Notes: generated from the letters alone by a model not told the origin. Numbered from the stretch's first letter, positions 1 to 5,747 are shown. The stretch: 6,926 nt of DNA from an uncultured Collinsella sp. (GCA_934675795.1 CAKURW010000058.1:1-6926); one strand, 5' to 3'. Made by a program: numbers and translations.

Positions 1-30
1 GACGCGCCCCCGCAGTGCCCGCTTCCCCCG

Positions 31-53
31 AGAACAATTATCAGTGCAGGTAG
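31..53 (+). repeat. Intergenic box, copy 1 (core TCAGTGCAGGTAG)
   Basis: A 23-nt sequence starting AGAACAATTA and ending in the core TCAGTGCAGGTAG. It matches 20 of 23 positions at 1382-1404, on the other side of the regulator gene and in the same orientation. In both places a GTTGCGGTG-type hairpin follows on the right, 133 bp away here and 21 bp away at the second copy. Function unknown. It may be part of a dispersed intergenic element. Confidence 0.55.
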
Positions 54-186
54 AAAGCTTGCCGATTTTCGAAAAAGGCGGTCATGGTTGGCCCCTTCGG
101 GCTAAACGTAGTAAATAGGCCCTTTTCTTGGCGTGCGGTCAGCTCAATGCTTATCTCCGTGCCGGAACTGACCCAATTGTTTGTTA

Positions 187-251
187 GTTGCGGTGATATA
201 CGGACTGTTTGGTGCTTTGGAGCCTCAAAACAGTCCCTATTCCACCACAAC
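187..251. repeat. Long imperfect hairpin, copy 1 (GTTGCGGTG family)
   Basis: The arms at 187-210 and 228-251 can pair at 20 of 24 positions around a 17-nt loop. The inner nine pairs (GGACTGTTT with AAACAGTCC) are perfect. The outer end has mismatches but carries the GTTGCGGTG / CACCNCAAC termini shared with the hairpin at 1426-1496. The inner stem sequence is unrelated to that copy yet still paired, so the fold rather than the sequence seems to be kept. No T-run follows on either strand, so a simple terminator role is doubtful. Confidence 0.6.
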
Positions 252-302
252 TTGGAAGGGGCGGCCGGTACCGGATGAGTGGTGCTGGCGGGTTAGGGCG
301 GT

Positions 303-1241
303 TTAGGCCTGTTTGCGGTGCTTCCATTGCTTGCGGCACCAGCGCATGAGCGCCTTTATGACGGGAATCGTGATGAGGATGGCCCATGCGGGATGGGGCT
401 GCCCCAGGCAAAGCCACATATAGAGAAACCATGCAATGGCGGCTGCTGGATAGACGCATTCAATGAGCTTTGACAAATGGCGTCGATCGATAAAGTCACC
501 AATCGCGTAGTAGACGGGAACCAAAAAGACGAGCAAGAGTCCCGTAGCCCATGTGCCGTAGGCAATGCCGAGCACCAGGTAGGCGAGGGCGACGAGCGCG
601 GGAAAGGGGAATTTGTTCCATGCGCGTCCGAGCCCGGTGTTGAAATGCTTGCCATGATGGTCGAGCTTGTCGTGTGCTTCCTTCCAGCTGGAAAACGTCT
701 CGCCGTCGATGGCGACGGCGCCGTCGTCATTGGTATGCACGCTATGTCCATCGTCCTCAAGCGTATCGATATGCAATCCGCCTGGCCCCACATGCACCTC
801 TTCGCCCTTGCGCTCGTTGGTCACATGGATGCCGCTCCAGCCAACATGGATTTCCTCGCCTTTGTTGGGATCAATAACGTGGATGCCGCGCGCGAGGGAA
901 ATATCGACAAGTGGCTTATCGCTGTAACCAGCGTGCTCAGTAGAAGCCTCAGCCTCTTCAGCCTCATCTGAAGCTTTGGTACCGGCGTCGCTGTCCTGTG
1001 CTTCATCATCAGCCTGCGAGTCGTCAGTGCTATCCACCGCCTCCCCATACAACAGCTCATCCAACGACACGCCATACAGCGCGGCGAGCGCAATAAGGTT
1101 ATCGGTATCGGGCGAGGATTCGCTGCGCTCCCATTTACTGACGGCCTGGCGACTCACACCCAGCTGGGCGGCAAGCGCCTCCTGAGAAAGCCCGGCAGCC
1201 TTGCGGCGATCAACGAGCCGCTGCGCCATCGCAAGATCCAT
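303..1241 (-). CDS. Membrane-anchored XRE-type HTH regulator with three 18-residue repeats
   Basis: A 312-residue protein that probably binds DNA while tethered to the membrane. Residues 4-60 form a canonical XRE/Cro-CI helix-turn-helix (LSQEALAAQLGVSRQAVSKW), ending in the usual SLDELLYGE tail. An acidic, low-complexity linker follows (about 68-105). Then come three tandem 18-residue repeats (119-136, 137-154, 155-172) of the form GIHVxxxxKGEEIHVGxx, histidine-bearing and probably beta-strand rich. The C-terminal part has four hydrophobic segments (about 211-231, 232-250, 264-280, 286-299) and a basic tail. I chose the ATG at 1241 because AAAGGA (1248-1253) lies 6 nt upstream on this strand; the ATG at 1256 adds five residues but has no ribosome binding site. 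It is monocistronic, with possible operators at 1293-1309 and 1346-1362. HTH and membrane calls are firm; the signal and target genes are unknown. Confidence 0.9.
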   Translation of the reverse strand: MDLAMAQRLVDRRKAAGLSQEALAAQLGVSRQAVSKWERSESSPDTDNLIALAALYGVSLDELLYGEAVDSTDDSQADDEAQDSDAGTKASDEAEEAEASTEHAGYSDKPLVDISLARGIHVIDPNKGEEIHVGWSGIHVTNERKGEEVHVGPGGLHIDTLEDDGHSVHTNDDGAVAIDGETFSSWKEAHDKLDHHGKHFNTGLGRAWNKFPFPALVALAYLVLGIAYGTWATGLLLVFLVPVYYAIGDFIDRRHLSKLIECVYPAAAIAWFLYMWLCLGQPHPAWAILITIPVIKALMRWCRKQWKHRKQA

Positions 1242-1247
1242 GACAGT

Positions 1248-1253
1248 TCCTTT
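1248..1253 (-). promoter_or_regulatory. Ribosome binding site that sets the regulator start
   Basis: On the minus strand AAAGGA is followed by a 6-nt spacer and the ATG at 1241. The alternative in-frame ATG at 1256 overlaps this site and has no purine-rich motif before it, so the shorter protein is preferred. Confidence 0.7.
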
Positions 1254-1292
1254 CATGTGGTGACCGTAATCGAATGAGCCGAGTATGCCGAG

Positions 1293-1309
1293 AACAACCG
1301 GTAGCGACC
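1293..1309. promoter_or_regulatory. Candidate operator, proximal copy (ACCGGTAGC box)
   Basis: AACAACCGGTAGCGACC, with the self-complementary core ACCGGT. It matches the box at 1346-1362 in 15 of 17 positions. It lies 52 bp upstream of the regulator start, where a promoter is expected, so autoregulation by the HTH protein is plausible. This is inference from position and repetition only. Confidence 0.4.
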
Positions 1310-1345
1310 ACCATTTCTAGTTAGAATCTGCCCCAACCCTACCGC

Positions 1346-1362
1346 AACTACCGGTAGCAACC
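1346..1362. promoter_or_regulatory. Candidate operator, distal copy (ACCGGTAGC box)
   Basis: AACTACCGGTAGCAACC, containing the perfect 10-bp palindrome CTACCGGTAG (1348-1357). It starts exactly 53 bp from the first copy, about five helical turns, so both would face the same side of the DNA. It is preceded by ACCGCAACTA (1341-1350), which resembles the terminus of the nearby hairpin repeats. The box may therefore be a piece of that repeat family instead of an operator. Confidence 0.38.
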
Positions 1363-1381
1363 CCTAACGACCAGCCATTTC

Positions 1382-1404
1382 AGGACAAATGTCAGTGCAG
1401 GTAG
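1382..1404 (+). repeat. Intergenic box, copy 2 (core TCAGTGCAGGTAG)
   Basis: The second copy of the 23-nt box seen at 31-53, differing at three positions and in the same orientation. It lies 21 bp before the hairpin at 1426-1496. Together they repeat the box-then-hairpin order found on the left of the regulator gene. Confidence 0.55.
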
Positions 1405-1425
1405 CAGCCAAGAGCCCCCACTCAG

Positions 1426-1496
1426 TAAGTTGCGGTGGAATAGTTCCTAGTTTCAGCCATTTGCGGGCTATGCAGGAACTATTTCACCGCAACTTA
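1426..1496. repeat. Long near-perfect hairpin, copy 2 (GTTGCGGTG family)
   Basis: The arms at 1426-1448 and 1474-1496 are 23 nt each and complementary except for one position that would form a G-U pair in RNA. The 25-nt loop contains a further AGCC/GGCT pairing (1455-1458 with 1466-1469). The outer arms TAAGTTGCGGTG / CACCGCAACTTA match the hairpin at 187-251, and the inner stem sequence differs. No T-run marks it as a terminator. A mobile palindromic element or a structured RNA is possible. Confidence 0.65.
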
Positions 1497-1524
1497 ATTT
1501 CAGACCAGGCACCCGCAGCAAGAA

Positions 1525-1684
1525 GACGAATAACCTCGGCGAGTATGTAAACGCAGGGCCCTCCGACCCCGCCCGACGATTTCGATTGGCGACCTTTGAC
1601 GGAGTCAAGGGAGGAGCCAAATCGAAATACGTCGGGCGGGGTCGGAGGGCCCGATGGGATGGATTTCGGCCGAGGCTATTCGTC
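1525..1684. repeat. Nested inverted repeat spanning the 3' end of pfkA
   Basis: The inner arms at 1556-1578 and 1630-1652 are 23 nt and perfectly complementary (GGGCCCTCCGACC...). Inside them ATTTCGATT (1579-1587) pairs with AATCGAAAT (1620-1628) past one bulged base, and CCTTTGAC (1593-1600) can pair with GTCAAGG (1604-1610) with one bulge. Outside, GACGAATAACCTCGGC (1525-1540) pairs with 1669-1684 at 15 of 16 positions. That right outer arm contains the last codons and stop of pfkA. The fold may act as a rho-dependent or structure-based 3' end for pfkA, but no T-run is present. The size and symmetry also suit a MITE-like or REP-type insertion. Confidence 0.7.
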
Positions 1685-2755
1685 GCCGAAGCTGATGCCC
1701 AGCGCCTTGGCCTCGCGCACCAGATCACTCTGGGGGTCGACATACTTGAGCTTGCCGGCGACTTCCTCGAGCGGCATGTGGCACATCTTGCCGTCACGCA
1801 GGGCGATCATGTAGCCAAACTCGCCGCGTAGACAGCCCAGTGCCGCCTCGACGCCGCACTGGGTCGCAAAGATGCGGTCCTGGGCGTCGGGCTGACCGCC
1901 GCGCTGCGTGTGGCCGGGGATGGCGACGCGGGTCTCGCGACCGGTCTTGGCCTCGATCTCCTTGGCGATGTCGTAGACGATCGACGGGCTCGTGCGCTCG
2001 GCGAGCTTCTTCTTGTACTCCTTCTTGGACAGCGCCGCGTCCTCCTTGGAGATAGCGCCCTCGGCGACGGCCACGATGGTAAAGCGGCTGCCGGTTTCCA
2101 TGCGATGCTCGATGGTCTTGATGACGTTATCCATGTCGTAGGGAATCTCGGGAATCAAGATGACATCCGCGCCGCCCGCGACGCCGGCGTACAGCGGGAT
2201 CCAGCCAACCTTGTGGCCCATGATCTCGATGACAAACACGCGGCCGTGACTCGAGGCAGTGGTGTGGATGTCGTCGATGCACTTGGTGGCGACGTCGATG
2301 GCGCTCGTAAAGCCAAACGTCAGCTCGGTGCCCCAGGTGTCGTTATCGATGGTCTTGGGCAGGGCGATAACGTTGAGGCCCTCTTCGCGCAGGCGGTTGG
2401 CGGTCTTGGTGGAGCCGTTACCGCCCAGCATAAACAGGCAGTCGAGCTGCAGCTTATGATAGGTGTGGACCATCGCCGGCACCTTCTCGACACCATCGGC
2501 CTCGGGGGTATCCAGACGCTTGAACGGTGTGCGGCTCGTGCCCAGGATGGTGCCGCCGCGGGTGAGGATACCGCTAAAATCGGCGGGCGTCATGACGCGG
2601 AACCTGCTGTAGATAAGGCCCTGGTAGCCGTCCTCAAAACCATAGATCTCGATAGGTTCTTTGCTATTGGTCATAAGCGTTTTGACGATGCCGCGCATGG
2701 TGGCGTTGAGCGCCTGACAGTCGCCGCCGCTGGTGAGAAGACCGATCCTAAGCAT
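1676..2755 (-). CDS. pfkA: 6-phosphofructokinase
   Basis: Cytosolic enzyme phosphorylating fructose 6-phosphate to fructose 1,6-bisphosphate, the committed step of glycolysis. It has 359 residues, longer than the E. coli enzyme (about 320) and in the range of the long actinobacterial/clostridial type. Visible motifs are the phosphate-binding GGDCQALNA (10-18, where GGDAPGMNA is common), GTSRTPF (72-78), GGNGS (111-115), the catalytic PKTIDND (133-139), MGHKVGW (179-185), AEGA (231-234) and GHTQRGG (281-287). The glycine in GGNGS predicts ATP as donor, since PPi enzymes have Asp there. The lysine of PKTIDND is shared with PPi and mixed-type enzymes, so donor use deserves testing. GGAAGG precedes the ATG at 2755. 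The stop codon lies in the arm of a large inverted repeat. It is probably monocistronic; the upstream minus-strand gene is 139 bp away. Confidence 0.95.
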   Translation of the reverse strand: MLRIGLLTSGGDCQALNATMRGIVKTLMTNSKEPIEIYGFEDGYQGLIYSRFRVMTPADFSGILTRGGTILGTSRTPFKRLDTPEADGVEKVPAMVHTYHKLQLDCLFMLGGNGSTKTANRLREEGLNVIALPKTIDNDTWGTELTFGFTSAIDVATKCIDDIHTTASSHGRVFVIEIMGHKVGWIPLYAGVAGGADVILIPEIPYDMDNVIKTIEHRMETGSRFTIVAVAEGAISKEDAALSKKEYKKKLAERTSPSIVYDIAKEIEAKTGRETRVAIPGHTQRGGQPDAQDRIFATQCGVEAALGCLRGEFGYMIALRDGKMCHMPLEEVAGKLKYVDPQSDLVREAKALGISFGDE

Positions 2756-2793
2756 GATGAATCCTTCCGGGCAAGTTATAACATGCGCATAAG

Positions 2794-2826
2794 TTTACCC
2801 CCGCACACTGTTGATACGGGGGTAAA
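2794..2826. promoter_or_regulatory. Inverted repeat between the amidase gene and pfkA
   Basis: TTTACCCCCG (2794-2803) and CGGGGGTAAA (2817-2826) are perfect 10-bp arms around a 13-nt loop. The repeat lies 68 bp beyond the amidase stop and 38 bp before the pfkA start. It could be an intrinsic terminator of the amidase transcript, but only weak T content follows on the minus strand. It could equally be an operator overlapping the pfkA promoter. I could not identify a convincing -35/-10 pair for pfkA. Confidence 0.5.
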
Positions 2827-2894
2827 ACGTGTTAGCTCAAGCGTATGGAAATGTAAGCAACGTCAGGGAACGTAAGGTCGACGGGCCTGGCTCC

Positions 2895-3980
2895 TTACAG
2901 CGCAAAGGCGTCGACGTCGCCCCAGTGGCGGCGCAGCGTGATGGCGGCAGCGGGCTCGGTATTGTCAAAGATGACCGACCATTGCGTATTGCTGGTGATG
3001 TCTTCCGGATTGGGCTCTTGGGCTGCGGCGCGAAGGGCCTTCCAAGCGACTGCCTCGTCCTGGGCACCGGCGTGGGCGTCAAGGACATCGGCGATTGCGA
3101 CGGCGCGCTCTTTACCATGGCCCAGCTCGTCATTCTTTTGGTTGGGCAGCACTTCGTCGCCATAGCAAGCGTAGAAGTTCGTAACCTGGCGTACAGGAGT
3201 CGCTTTGAAAGCACGGTTCGGATCGCGCGGATCCCACTCTACTACGCGCGCGTCACTGGCGGCGTCGTTGATAAAGAAGTGGTAATCGCGTCCTGCCATG
3301 GCGTGCATGTCGTAGGCGGAAAGCAGGTCGACAGCTTCTTGCGTGGTGGCGGCACGGTCGAGCACCAGACGGATGGCGAGCGAGGTATTGATGACGGGGC
3401 GTTGCGTGTCCTGGTCACAGGGCTTGGAATCCAGAGTGAGTACGGCAATGGACACGCCGCATTCGTTAACACCGTCGAGCTGGGCAAACGGGCCCATGAG
3501 TGCGGCGGCGCGTCCGCCGACGGAGTCAAGCGGAGTGTTATCGCCCAGGTTGTTAAGGGTGGCAAACCCGATGGAGGCATAGCCGCCGCGTGGGTGATTG
3601 CGCACCAGCAGCGACGAGGTGTCGTCCTTAAAGTCGTAATTGCGACCGGTGCGCACGCGGCCTTCGGCATCTACGGCGACAAAAGCGCTGCAGGCAAACT
3701 GGGGCGCCTGGACATGTACCGGCACACCGGGCAGCACCTGCGCCACCACGGCATCGATGTAGGCCTGGTCGTCGCGCACGCCAGCGGCGATGATGCGATC
3801 AAGATTGTAGTCGTAGGCGATGTCGATTGCGTACAGGTCATAGCCATCCGCGTAGCCGGTCAAGCGTTTGAGCGACGCAGCGGATTTGATTTGCTTGCGG
3901 TAAACGATGCCGGCGGCAGCGGCAAGGCCGACGGCGACGCCCGCGACACCGCAGGCGATGGCAATGTTACGTGGCTTCAT
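2895..3980 (-). CDS. Linear amide C-N hydrolase (choloylglycine hydrolase-like Ntn hydrolase), N-terminally anchored
   Basis: A 361-residue member of the Ntn-hydrolase group that includes bile salt hydrolase and penicillin V acylase, which cleave non-peptide amide bonds. Residues 6-26 are a hydrophobic signal or anchor, so the enzyme is probably at or outside the membrane. The candidate nucleophile is C97 in FACSAF. R113 and D116 in GRNYDF lie 16 and 19 residues after it, the spacing of C2, R18 and D21 in bile salt hydrolases. NECG (172-175), VTNFY (266-270) and NTQWS (331-335) resemble further conserved blocks. C97 is internal, so activity would need cleavage after A96, leaving a 96-residue pro-segment. 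A start at ATG 3980 is supported by GAGGAG 5 nt upstream. The substrate cannot be read from sequence: bile salts, N-acyl amino acids, N-acyl amines or beta-lactams are options. It is divergent from the aminopeptidase gene. Confidence 0.85.
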   Translation of the reverse strand: MKPRNIAIACGVAGVAVGLAAAAGIVYRKQIKSAASLKRLTGYADGYDLYAIDIAYDYNLDRIIAAGVRDDQAYIDAVVAQVLPGVPVHVQAPQFACSAFVAVDAEGRVRTGRNYDFKDDTSSLLVRNHPRGGYASIGFATLNNLGDNTPLDSVGGRAAALMGPFAQLDGVNECGVSIAVLTLDSKPCDQDTQRPVINTSLAIRLVLDRAATTQEAVDLLSAYDMHAMAGRDYHFFINDAASDARVVEWDPRDPNRAFKATPVRQVTNFYACYGDEVLPNQKNDELGHGKERAVAIADVLDAHAGAQDEAVAWKALRAAAQEPNPEDITSNTQWSVIFDNTEPAAAITLRRHWGDVDAFAL

Positions 3981-4016
3981 AACGGCTCCTCTCGTCCTGT
4001 TAGCGTAATTGTCGCA

Positions 4017-4023
4017 AAAGGAG
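4017..4023 (+). promoter_or_regulatory. Alternative ribosome binding site for an upstream aminopeptidase start
   Basis: AAAGGAG lies 7 nt before an in-frame ATG at 4031, 111 bp upstream of the preferred start at 4142. It is as good a site as the one before 4142 (AAGGGGAG, 4131-4138). If used, the enzyme gains a 37-residue basic N-terminal extension outside the M18 domain. The 161-bp gap between the divergent genes showed me no clear promoter for either direction. Confidence 0.3.
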
Positions 4024-4141
4024 CGCGGGCATGATGGCTCAACTTGGTGAGCGGCGCGGGATTAAACACGGAATGAAGAGTGCGGCGCTGGCGTGGCGGG
4101 GTATGCTGGAGGGGACCATCAACCCAGCGAAAGGGGAGAGC

Positions 4142-5527
4142 ATGACGGATCAGGAAGCGCCCGAGCGCGTGCACGTGACGGCCGACGATATCGAGGCCGC
4201 CAACGACCTTATCGACTTTATCGAGGCATGTCCCAGCATGTTCCATACGGCGGCGACCATTATGGCCGAGCTCGACGAGGCGGGCTTTACCTACCTGCCC
4301 GAGAACGCGGCGTGGGACATCGAGCCGGGCGGGCGTTATTACACGCAGCGCAATACCTCGAGCGTTATTGCCTTTAAGGTGGGCGAGGACCTGACCGCGA
4401 CGTGGGGCGAGGACGGCGTTGCCGGTGACTATCATTTTCAGCTCACGGCGTCGCACAGCGATTCGCCGACGTTTAGGGTCAAGGCCGTGCCCGAGCTCGA
4501 CGGCGCAGGCGAGACGCTGCGCCTGAACACCGAGGCCTACGGCGGCATGATCGACTACACCTGGTTCGACCACCCGCTGGCGCTCGCGGGCCGCGTGTTG
4601 GTACGCGAAGGCGACCGTATTGAGAGCCGCCTGCTTGCCACCGAGCGCGAAGTCGCGATTATCCCGAGCCTTGCCATCCATATGAACCGCGGCGTTAACG
4701 AGGGCTTTGCGCCCAACCGCGCCGTCGACCTGTGCCCGCTCATCAGCGCCGGTGAGCTTAAGCAGGGCGATTTTGATGCCCTGGTTGCCGACGAACTGGA
4801 CGTTGAGCCCGAGCAGATCCTGAGCCGCGATCTGTTCCTGGTCAACCGCCAGGATGCGCGCATTTGGGGCTGGGCTGACGAGTTCATCTCGACGCCCAAG
4901 CTCGACGACCTGGCCTGCGCCTACACCTCACTGCAGGCATTTTTGGGTGCCGAGAACGCGCGCGACGTCTCGGTCTTCTGCTGCTTTGATAACGAGGAGG
5001 TTGGTTCCGAGACCAAGCAGGGCGCCATGTCGACGTTCTTGGCCGACGCATTGCGCCGCATTAACGGATCGCTGGGCTTTGACGACGAGTCGTATCATCG
5101 CGCCCTTGCCGCATCGATGCTCGTGAGCTGCGACAACGCGCATGCCGTGCACCCCAACCACGCCGAGAAGTGCGATGCGCGCAACCAGGTTGTGCTCAAC
5201 GGCGGCATCGTCATCAAGGAAGCCGCCAACCAGCACTATTGCACCGATGCCTTTAGCCGCGCGGTGTTCCAAGCCATCTGCGATGATGCCGACGTGCCCA
5301 CGCAGGCCTTCGCCAACAAGAGCGATATGGCGGGTGGTTCTACGCTGGGCAATCTGTCGAACATGCAGGCGAGCATGCATGCCGTGGACGTGGGCCTGCC
5401 GCAGCTTGCCATGCACTCGAGCTACGAGACCGGCGGCGTGCGCGACGTGATGTACGCCATCCGCGCCCTCACGGCTTTCTACGAGCGAAACCTAACCATC
5501 AACGGCGCCGAAAGCGTAGAACTGTAA
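4142..5527 (+). CDS. M18 family zinc aminopeptidase (aspartyl aminopeptidase-like)
   Basis: A 461-residue cytosolic metallopeptidase that removes N-terminal residues, in this family often acidic ones, from peptides. Expected M18 landmarks are in order: SHSDSP with a zinc-ligand His (H105), YGGMIDYTWFDHPLALAGRV (134-152), LDDLACAY with the bridging Asp (D255), CFDNEEVGS with the catalytic and zinc Glu pair (E285/E286), CDNAHAVHPNH (330-340) and MAGGSTLG followed by LAMHSSYE with the last zinc His (H425). Length is normal for the family. I chose ATG 4142, preceded by AAGGGGAG, because the conserved N-terminal helix (DLIDFIEACPSMFHTAA) begins soon after. An in-frame ATG at 4031 with its own AAAGGAG would add 37 basic residues; it seems less likely because little promoter space would remain. 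Two terminators follow. It is monocistronic. Exact peptide preference is not predictable. Confidence 0.94.
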   Translation: MTDQEAPERVHVTADDIEAANDLIDFIEACPSMFHTAATIMAELDEAGFTYLPENAAWDIEPGGRYYTQRNTSSVIAFKVGEDLTATWGEDGVAGDYHFQLTASHSDSPTFRVKAVPELDGAGETLRLNTEAYGGMIDYTWFDHPLALAGRVLVREGDRIESRLLATEREVAIIPSLAIHMNRGVNEGFAPNRAVDLCPLISAGELKQGDFDALVADELDVEPEQILSRDLFLVNRQDARIWGWADEFISTPKLDDLACAYTSLQAFLGAENARDVSVFCCFDNEEVGSETKQGAMSTFLADALRRINGSLGFDDESYHRALAASMLVSCDNAHAVHPNHAEKCDARNQVVLNGGIVIKEAANQHYCTDAFSRAVFQAICDDADVPTQAFANKSDMAGGSTLGNLSNMQASMHAVDVGLPQLAMHSSYETGGVRDVMYAIRALTAFYERNLTINGAESVEL

Positions 5528-5570
5528 AACCTGCCAAAAAGGGACAGGTTCATTTTGGCAGGTTTTATCT
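5526..5570 (+). terminator. Intrinsic terminator 1 after the aminopeptidase gene
   Basis: AAAACCTGCCAAAA (5526-5539) and TTTTGGCAGGTTTT (5553-5566) form a perfect 14-bp stem with a 13-nt loop and end in a T-run. The stem begins inside the stop codon. The symmetric A/T flanks mean it could work on both strands. The loop contains CAGGTT (5545-5550), which can compete for AACCTG (5528-5533), giving an alternative shorter hairpin. Confidence 0.85.
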
Positions 5571-5618
5571 GGGGAAATGCGAAAGCGTAAGCCGAACTAC
5601 ATCGTTGATACTCCGATG

Positions 5619-5651
5619 ACCGTCGAGGCACAGTTTGCCTCGACGGTTTTT
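5619..5651 (+). terminator. Intrinsic terminator 2 (tandem)
   Basis: The ACCGTCGAGGC stem (5619-5629) pairs perfectly with 5637-5647 around a 7-nt loop, followed by TTTTT (5647-5651). This is a textbook rho-independent terminator for plus-strand transcripts. It lies 52 bp after the first one and insulates the toxin-antitoxin promoter from aminopeptidase read-through. Confidence 0.9.
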
Positions 5652-5693
5652 GCTACATAGAGGGCGACATATTTCAATTGTTGCTATACATGC

Positions 5694-5722
5694 TTTACGT
5701 TCTTACCATTGTATTTTATGAT
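5694..5722 (+). promoter_or_regulatory. Promoter of the toxin-antitoxin module
   Basis: TTTACG (5694-5699) and TATGAT (5717-5722) with a 17-bp spacer match the housekeeping sigma consensus at 4 of 6 and 5 of 6 positions. Transcription would start near 5729, about 20 nt before the antitoxin ATG, leaving GGGAGGA (5738-5744) as ribosome binding site. The surrounding DNA is visibly more AT-rich than the neighbouring genes. I saw no strong palindromic operator, although antitoxins of this type normally repress their own promoter. Confidence 0.6.
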
Positions 5723-5747
5723 TAGCTTAGGATGATAGGGAGGAACC

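Larger units (their letters stand above)
1..302. other. Gene-poor intergenic stretch left of the regulator gene
   Basis: I see no convincing gene here. Short open frames exist on both strands, but they run through the hairpin at 187-251 and have no good ribosome binding site. The stretch holds a 23-nt box (31-53), a long imperfect hairpin (187-251) and a perfect 10-bp palindrome CCGGTACCGG (265-274), which lies 29 bp beyond the regulator's stop codon. The hairpin could also help end the regulator transcript, but neither strand shows a good T-run after it. Confidence 0.6.

Noticed and set aside
41..250. A 69-codon minus-strand open frame at the left edge
   Set aside because: It begins inside the arm of the hairpin at 187-251 and covers the box repeat. 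I see no ribosome binding site or known motif, so it is best explained as repeat sequence.
2775..2780. TATAAC on the minus strand as a -10 box for pfkA
   Set aside because: Transcription would begin within the ribosome binding site, and no -35 element lies at a suitable distance.
1910..2875. A 321-codon open frame on the plus strand opposite pfkA
   Set aside because: The minus strand encodes a clear phosphofructokinase with all motifs. The plus-strand frame has low-complexity Gly/Asp/Val content typical of a mirrored codon pattern.
2829..4034. A 401-codon open frame on the plus strand opposite the amidase gene
   Set aside because: It is an antisense shadow of a GC-rich gene. The opposite strand has the Ntn-hydrolase motifs, a signal anchor and a good ribosome binding site; this frame has no recognisable motif.
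3977..4681. A 234-codon minus-strand open frame opposite the start of the aminopeptidase gene
   Set aside because: It overlaps conserved M18 coding sequence, has no family resemblance, and would run through the divergent promoter region.
5577..5660. A 27-codon frame (MRKRKPNYIVDTPMTVEAQF...) between and across the two terminators
   Set aside because: Its second half is the stem and T-run of terminator 2, and the only purine-rich motif (GGGG) is too close to the ATG. Coding by chance is more likely.
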